DNA of 64,000 nucleotides. Origin: Astragalus membranaceus (Eukaryota > Streptophyta > Magnoliopsida > Fabales > Fabaceae). The stretch covers positions 149,744,605 through 149,808,604 of the forward strand of contig CM076846.1 in NCBI GenBank assembly GCA_039519185.1, given 5' to 3'. Below, one piece after another: positions 56,879 through 64,000 of the stretch; the first letter of the stretch is position 1; every line of letters starts with the position of its first letter. The notes under the pieces were generated by a model, which was not told the origin of the DNA, searched no databases, and saw only the letters and a program-made list of their open reading frames with translations. The position numbers and the translations under genes were made by a program.

Positions 56879-57969
56879 TGATAGCCCCGCAAGTGCACGG
56901 GTCGTATCGCGTAATAAAAGAGTATCGGTCCACAGGGAGAGCCTAAGTGAATACCAATTTAATTTTTCAAAGTTGATTAACTGAAAAGAAAGTGTTTTTA
57001 GAAAGAATGAATGTTTTAGTAAAGTCTACTCACTCATGATCATTGTAGACAAAAGAGGAGAAAAGAAAATAAGAAAAGAAAACATAAGGTTTAAATAGCG
57101 AGAAAATAAAAGAAAGCGGTAAAGTGCAAAATTATAAATAGCGGAATTGTAAATGACAAGAAACTAAATTGCTTGAAAAGTAAATTGCCAGTAATTTACT
57201 TGACTTGCCAGTAATTTACTTGACTTGCCAGTAGTTTACTTGACTTGGAAATTTAAAGGGCAAAAAAGTAAATAACAAGGAAAATAAAAGAGCAAAAAAG
57301 TAAAGAGCGAAAAGTAAAGAGCGAGAAATTAAATAGCAATGAAAGTAAATGACTTGGAAAATAAAAGGGCAAGAAAGTAAATAGCAGGGAAAATAAAAGA
57401 GCGAAAAAGTAAAGAGCGAAAAGTAAAGAGCGAGAAAGTAAAGAGCGAGAATTTAAATAGCAATGAAAGTAAATGACTTGGAAAATAAAGGGGCAAGAAA
57501 GTAAATAGCAGGGAAAATAAAAGAGCGAAAAAGTAAAGAGCGAAAAGTAAAGAGCGAGAAAGTAAAGAGCGAGAAATTAAAGGGGCAATAAAGTAAATAA
57601 GCAAGAATCATAAAAACATGAAGAGTAAATTGAAGTCATGAATCTTTAGAGAGCCTTTGTCATTGATTTTCTAACAAAATTCAAGCTTAGTTACAAGTGA
57701 GGATCAAGCCTCTATTTATAGGAAAATATTAGGTCTAAGGCACTTGAGAGGAGGGGCAAAATGGTCATAAAAAAAGTGGCAAATCAAGTGGCAAGGGAAA
57801 GCCATCAGCAAGTGGGTGCAGCCAAAATTGACTTGTCTGGTGCCAGGGTCGTGCGCCCATGTGCCTGGGTCGTGCGCCCTGGCCAGTCAATTTTGGCTGC
57901 TCTGCGCCAGTTTTGCACTAGGGTCGTGCGCCTATGGTGCCAGGGTCGTGCGCCATGTGCTGGAAACAG
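56879..57969 (-). repeat. Athila-like 5' LTR (right), truncated
   Basis: Nearly identical to 52366-53455, then homology stops after GGAAACAG. Close similarity of the two LTRs indicates a recent insertion before the truncation. Confidence 0.9.
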
Positions 57970-60900
57970 ATCGTTGACCTGATTTGCGCACCTCGAAGGA
58001 CGTGCACTGTGTTTTTTAGGCGGACACAGCTAGTCTGAAGGGCCTGGGGCCGGATGATCCGTCGGTTGCTCGATAACGCGACGTGCGATCTGGATTGAAG
58101 GACCATTGTTGGTCTGAAGGAGCGCTTGGGCTCTGAGGGACCGCTGGGGGTCTGGAGGGGTGCTGAGATTCTGAATTGTGATATGAGACCAGCATTTGGA
58201 GTGCTGACTTTGGGGGAACAAAATATTGGGATTGACAGATGGCGTACTTGCCTAGAACACACCTAATGAATGCATTTACCTGAGAAGGGAAAAGCTATCT
58301 ATATTTGGTATGTCTAAAAATGCAATGAATGATGTATGCGTGCAATATAGGTATGTGAAATGGTAAGTGTTCGATGGGGTGAATGAAATGTGGCAGATGC
58401 TGTGAGTTGAAGTTGATGGGACATGGAGGTTGACGATCAACGTGTGTGAATGCAGATAAAGTAGGAATGTGGTCGTGCTGATTGATCTTGGTGGAATGAT
58501 GAATGTAATGGAATTAGCAATTTTTCTCTTTTTGCTTTCTTGCTTTTTTCTTAGTATATAAATGGTGTATGAAATGCAAAGTGCGAATGTGATGCAAATG
58601 TAATGCTTTGATGCGAATGCCATGCATGGTACAATGATATGAATAGTAATGTAAAAAAAAACTCTTTTTTGGGGGCAACGATGAGACCGGCACTTGGACA
58701 TCTATCGAAGCGAACAATGTCATGAACGTGCAATGATTGGTATCTGGGGGATGATGAATGAAATGGGTATACCATGGGTGTTGAACCTGATGGAATGAGA
58801 AAGTTGACAACGGTGTATGAGATGTGAATGTGACTGTAGTGATCAATTTTTGGTGTGATGATGAATGTAATGGATGGATTTTTTCTTATTTATTTTGCTT
58901 TTTTTCTTGATACATGCAATGTGAATGTGAATATGATGCGAATGTAATTCTTTAATGCAAATGCTATAAAGGAAGCACAGGAATGCATAGCAAATGATAT
59001 GATTGGTGATGTAGAAAGTTTTTTGGTAACGATGAGACCGGCACTTGGCACGTCTATCGAAGCAAAAAAGTGTTATAGGTATGTAATGTGTGCAATGCGA
59101 AAGCAAATGGACTACGAGAGTCCGTGAATGATGGATGCTGAAGCTGGTCGGAAACAGAAATTGATAAGCTGTGGATGCGGATAACATGCGAATGCAAATA
59201 TACTGTTGATTGCATGATGGAATGATCTATGCTTTGGTGGGAGTAACGTGTGCAATGTGGATGATTTTTGCCTTTTTGGTTTTCTCTTTTTTTTTTCTTT
59301 TCATGAATAAATGAATGAATGAATGAACGTGCACACGTAATGCTTAGATGAAGGGTTGTGGTAGCCGCATGACTTGATGTTGTATGATGCAATGATTGGA
59401 TGTTTGTTGGGATGTGGGAGGTTTTTTCTGTCTTTTCGTTTTATTGCCTTTTTGGTATTTGATGAATGCATGAAATGAGAATGTGAATGTGATGGATACG
59501 TAATATTTTGATGCAAACGCTACGGTGAATAAAAGGAAATGCCTAAATACATGGTGCAATGATGTGATTGATTGGGATGTAGACAGACTTTTGGTAATGA
59601 TGCGACCGGCATTTGGCATTTTTATTGAAGCGATACATGTTAAGCGTGGCTATGCATGCCCGCATACGCAATGCGTAATGCACAAGAAGCAAAATTGCGT
59701 AGGCAAAACAAGTGGAATGTGAATGCATGTACAATACTTGTGTGAAAGAGCTGTGATGGGTATGATCAGATGCATGGTTTAATTCTAGAATAATGAGGAC
59801 ATGTATAATGCATGATTTGTTGGTAACAACACTTTTTGTTTTTGTAAGGATGCAAAAATGTTTGATGTGAAATGAAACTTTTGATGCTGGAAACAGGGAG
59901 CTGAACATTTTGAATTGATCGTTCCTTGGAAGAAAGATTTTTGATGGCTTGGACTTGAACTCTGGTAAGCTCAAGATTGCCATTTTGAAAAATGTGGCTT
60001 GTGGCAATTTATTAGTGCCTTTTCTAGAGATCGAGATGTGTATTTGCAGATGGGTTCTCATTTGGTTATGATGACCCATGATGGCTAAGCTTTCAAGTCT
60101 AAGATGTTAACTTAAAGGGATTGTCATTATTGTGTGTCTCTCTCTTTGAAGCATTTACTTAATAAATATGAAAAACAGTGCGAATGCAAATGAATGTGCC
60201 AGTTGACTCAGGGTTCAAGAAATGTAGGGTATAGTTAAGTGTGACACATGAGTGGAGTGGAGGATGAGGTTTATTGGCTCAAACTTATGAGAGATAAGCT
60301 TGCCCCAAGGTAAAAATGTTTGACTGCCCCAATTTTGACTTCAAATAGTGGGGAGTGAAACAGTCTACCTTTGTCTAGGGAGGACAATGACAACTAAGGA
60401 TATAGACTGGTTGAGGGATCGGGAACTATGCAGGTATTGAGGGTGATAAGTGACTAGGAATGAATGGAATGGGAGGCAAAGGATTCTTTCGGCCTAAGGG
60501 ATATGATGCCCCGGTCTATAAGAGGACAAGGTTACCCCAATCCATTAAAGATGAAAATTGCCCCATCTCGAGTGGGATTGTGACAGGGTGCAAAGTTAGA
60601 ACAATGGTTTGGAAATTAGTATGGTATGGCTATATGGGTGTAGTATATGAACGGGATGAAAGATGAGGGTATTTTGGGGATGCTAAAAAAATCTCCCTGA
60701 GTTTGAGGGTGGGGTATTGTCCCATTTTGATATGATAAGTCAAGTAACTGCCTTAGTAGAGATTTGTGGTTTTCCTTGGGAAGGAGTCCACAAGCTAAGA
60801 CAGTCAAGAGTTTTTGGTTCGATGAAAATTCACTTTGTTGATGATCACTGTTATCTTCTCTTGATGAACTTCGAGCGTGCAAGCCCTTTTAAGTTTATTT

Positions 60901-63900
60901 TTTTTTTGTGTAATAATATTTTTCTCTTTGTTTTTTTTTTTAGCAAATAAATTATTCTGATTATTTTGTCCTAGAGTATCAGCTTTGAGAAAAATGGAAG
61001 CAACTAATCACTGATCAGAATAGGCCTTTGGATTGTAATATTGCCAAAGGTTAATGATTCATGAAGGAAATGATTACTTTGCTCCTGAGAGTGTTCGGGG
61101 TTGGTTGAGACAAAGAATCTTTTATGCGCTTCATGGTAGAATGAACCTGTTTTAGGGTTGTAGCGCATTTGAGGGTTTATGGAAGATAGGATGCTTAGGC
61201 CAAAGGAAGTGTTTGAGGGTTTATTTCAGACAAGGATCTTTTATATGCTCGATGGTGTGAAGTATCAGCTCACAATTTCTACCGCTTTGGTTTTTAGGAT
61301 TTTTCAATCCTCTTTTTTTTAATATCACTTTTTTTGTGATTTCCCTTTTTCTTTCGAGCTGAGCAAGCTGTTAGATATGGGATTGATCCTTGTCAAAGGT
61401 GTTTGAAAGATTTTTGATTTTTTTTTTGCTCGAAGTGGGTGGCAAAGGGTATTTCTCTTTTTAGGATGTGGAAAAGTTGCCAAACTTCACTTCAAAACAT
61501 GATTGCTTATTTTCTCGAAGTTGTAACTATAGGACAAAACTTCATTTTAACATATTTGTTTTTTCTTTATTTTTCTCTTTTCATGCCCTAATTTTTGCTT
61601 GGGTTGCTCTTATGAGTTTTCAACCTAACGGGCTTTTCCTTTTTGGATTTCTTTTTTTGTTTTTGTTTTACTCAAAGGACTTGCACGAGTGCTTGGAATG
61701 CCGACAGAAAATCTTAGTGATCATTACTCTGCCCCAGTATGGAGCATACAAGGTGCTATTCGTGAAATTTCATCACTGGGGGAAAGCGAATGAAATACTC
61801 TTGTGGGGACTGGGCCTTTTATGGATGGTTGGGTCTGGTTTTGAAAATGAAGGAAAGATGGGAATAGTATAACTGACTCAAACAAGAGCAAACACACATG
61901 TCATGCTAATTTATTTTGCAAATGCTTCATAGAGAGTTGACATCGGTTAAGATAGAACAATTTTAATTGCTAAAACCACACAAGTTAACAAAATAGACAC
62001 TTAAGCTTCTTATCACGGGGGTGAGATATATGTTGGCTGATGCCCTTGGTGGGGCGTGCAGTGGCTAAGGGTCAAGCCTATGGGAGCAGGGGTTTGAGGA
62101 CGATACGGTCAATATTGTAGTGACCATAATGGTGAATGAGTCATCGGTGAATTCTATTGAAGGGTTAAGTGGGTGGATGGTTTCCATGAATGTGGTAGGT
62201 ATGAGTAGGATGTATATGGGGTGAAGGGTGTGAATAACTTGTTGTTGGTGAATCAAGTTAGGTACTTTCAATGACAGAATTTTCCAAGGGAGAAGAGTCA
62301 ATTCAAATATATTTTGCAAGAATGCATTGTTTCTCCTCAAACAGGGTGTCAAAAAAAAAAATCTTATGAGCTTCATTTTTTATTTTTTGTGAAAAATTAG
62401 TTGAATAAAGCAGAATGCATGAACATATGGATGTTGTTGTACACAGACAATGATGCAGGTAAATGAAATGTGTAATCATACCTTAAGAAGGTGTGTGATT
62501 TTTTTATTTTTATTTTTCAATTTTAAAGTTCAACTAGAGTGAGAGGCAAACAAGACAACAACAAAAACTATTTGATGATGGACGATGCAAGAATAGAAGA
62601 AAATGAAACAATTCCTAATTTTGTTTTAATGCATGTGAGAGGATTAACGCCCTTGAGATGGATGTGGGAGGAATAAATGATTTTTGTTTTTGTTCTTTAT
62701 GACGCATGAAGGAGCTGTTTTTGAGATGCATGAGAATGAATGACTTTTGTTTTTGTTTCTTCATGATGCATGAAGAGGAATAATGAAATAATGAATGAAT
62801 GTAATTTTTTTATAATATCAAGGTGATATTATTTTCTCATTTTTGGCGTGTGGCTTATGCAAGATGAAAAATAAAAAATATGATATTTTGTTATTTTCTA
62901 GATGATGAGATACATGTTGGTACCATGATAATGAAAACGATGACCGTATTCTATTATGAATGCATGATAATTTTTTTATTTTCTAGTTGAAAGACTAACT
63001 ATGCTCACGCAACAAGAATAATCAAGTTAAACGCACCTTGTGTCCTAATGCATGAAGGAACACATGGTGAAAAATGACGAAAATGCGGATGCGAATGCAT
63101 GAAATGCGTGCATGAATGATCACTTGGAAAGGTCAGTTATTCTAAATGATTTTGGAGACAATGCGGCACGTGACCGATGCAGAGCCTCTTTCATGTATCA
63201 GAATGAAATGCTAAATGTGTATCTATGAATGATGCGAAAATGATGACGTAATTTTTGAAAAGATGCATGTTGAAACGGTATATAAACGATGTGTGGATGA
63301 AATGGCGTATGGATGTTTTAATGAAACAACAGTTTTTGGATGAGTGGAAAGGTGCGTGAATGCTATGCATTTCATGATGTTGCAAATGATGAAATGTCTA
63401 TATTATTTGATGATGGAAATGCATGCTAAATGAGATATTCAATCACAATTTTTTTAATTGTGATCATGTTTTTTGTTCTATTCTTTTTCGCGAAAAGAAA
63501 GAAAAATGCAATGTATGAATGGACGAATAATGTTGCCTGATGCAGATGCGAGGAATGTGAATGAATGATCGCTTGAAAAGATTGACTATCCGAAATGATT
63601 TTTCGGACGCAATGCAATATGATGCAAGAAAGTGGCATCATTTTATTATTTTTCTTTTATTTTGCATGTCAGATGACTAATGCATTTTTATTTTTCTATG
63701 CATGAAGAGGAGTAATGAATATAGTATGAGTATGCAAGATGATGCAAGTTGGACAAATATGTAGTGTCTTTGTTGTTTTTTTTTTTTGGAGAATGATATG
63801 CATGTTATTACCACGAGAACGAGACATATATGAAAACAAATGATTCGTTCAATGGTGATTTTTTATTTTCTAGCAAAATATAATGCCCATGATAACAGAC

Positions 63901-64000
63901 ATGAAAATGCATGTGTGCATGAAGAAGTAAATGTTTGATGCAATTATTTTTATTTTTTAAGAGGTAGTGCAACTTGTATGCAAACTCTCATCTTTTATTT
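57970..64000. repeat. ATG-rich degenerate repeat region, possible reversed Tat-type 3' region
   Basis: About 6 kb with no recognisable gene. It is full of GATGAATG- and ATGCAAATG-like words, T-rich runs, and a recurring anchor GATGAGACCGGCACTTGG or variant near 58178, 58681, 59031 and 59598, spaced about 350-570 bases. At about 61580-61635 the plus strand resembles the reverse complement of element A at 44135-44255 (GTTTTCAACCTAACGGG, CATGCCC, TAATTTTTGC). This suggests the 3' untranslated region of a diverged Tat-like element on the minus strand. A 134-codon frame at 61468-61872 overlaps that match, has no known domain and is not annotated as a gene. Confidence 0.4.

Larger units (their letters stand above)
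52366..57969 (-). mobile_element. Athila-like Ty3/gypsy retrotransposon without pol, one LTR truncated
   Basis: In minus orientation: 5' LTR at 56879-57969 (its outer 554 bases missing), Asp-tRNA-type primer site, gag (56766 to 55011), a short 3' region, polypurine tract and 3' LTR at 52366-54009. The internal part is only about 2.9 kb. No protease, RT, RNase H or integrase is found, so this is a gag-only, non-autonomous derivative. The outer end of the 5' LTR and the right target duplication are absent, so that side is a rearrangement or misjoin at 57969. Confidence 0.88.

Noticed and set aside
59543..60079. A 178-codon minus-strand frame
   Set aside because: Composition is low-complexity His/Ile/Ser-rich, with no recognised domain, within ATG-rich repeat sequence.

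Overview
The window is repeat-dominated nuclear DNA of a flowering plant, most likely a eudicot. Nothing in it pins down the species. The evidence is stacked plant Ty3/gypsy retrotransposons (Tat/Ogre-like, Tekay/Del and Athila-like), a CACTA element, a plant-mobile-domain gene, a PF04195 transposon-type gene, and a relic of a cytosolic ribosomal protein gene (uS7/RPS5). No intact host gene, tRNA, rRNA or CRISPR array was seen.

Layout. Positions 1-9315 carry part of a Tat/Ogre-like pol with a Tekay element inserted in it. This block is a near-identical second copy of 31088-40446 and ends at a 500-base run of N (9316-9815). After the gap come a degraded plant-mobile-domain gene (9816-10987) and a minus-strand RPS5 fragment (12135-12495). 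RPS5 is cut at 12496 by a PF04195-type element whose gene runs 13671-14083 and resumes at 50049-52018.

The PF04195 gene is split by a 36-kb insertion: Tat/Ogre-like element A (14084-50043, duplicated target GGTGT on both sides, LTRs of about 4.07 kb). Element A was itself invaded. Its 5' LTR holds a non-autonomous CACTA element (16654-18200) and, 5 bases further on, a truncated relative, element B (18206-26013). Its RNase H region holds a complete Tekay element C (32765-42471, duplicated target ACAAA). Removing each insertion restores a continuous reading across its target site. Downstream lies a pol-less Athila-like element on the minus strand (52366-57969, right LTR truncated), then about 6 kb of ATG-rich degenerate repeat (57970-64000) that may be the 3' untranslated part of another Tat-like element in reverse.

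Most notable signal. The non-coding parts of elements A and B are full of hairpins whose loops are conserved in length and sequence (21 nt in one class, 23 nt in another) while the stems differ in sequence yet still pair, with wobble intermediates and compensatory changes. I know of no description of this. It suggests selection on RNA or single-stranded DNA structure in these LTRs.

None of the elements looks autonomous as assembled. A has gag and pol frameshifts and no visible protease. C has a long open frame but a stop before its chromodomain end and an altered reverse transcriptase active site. B lacks pol. The Athila-like element lacks pol.
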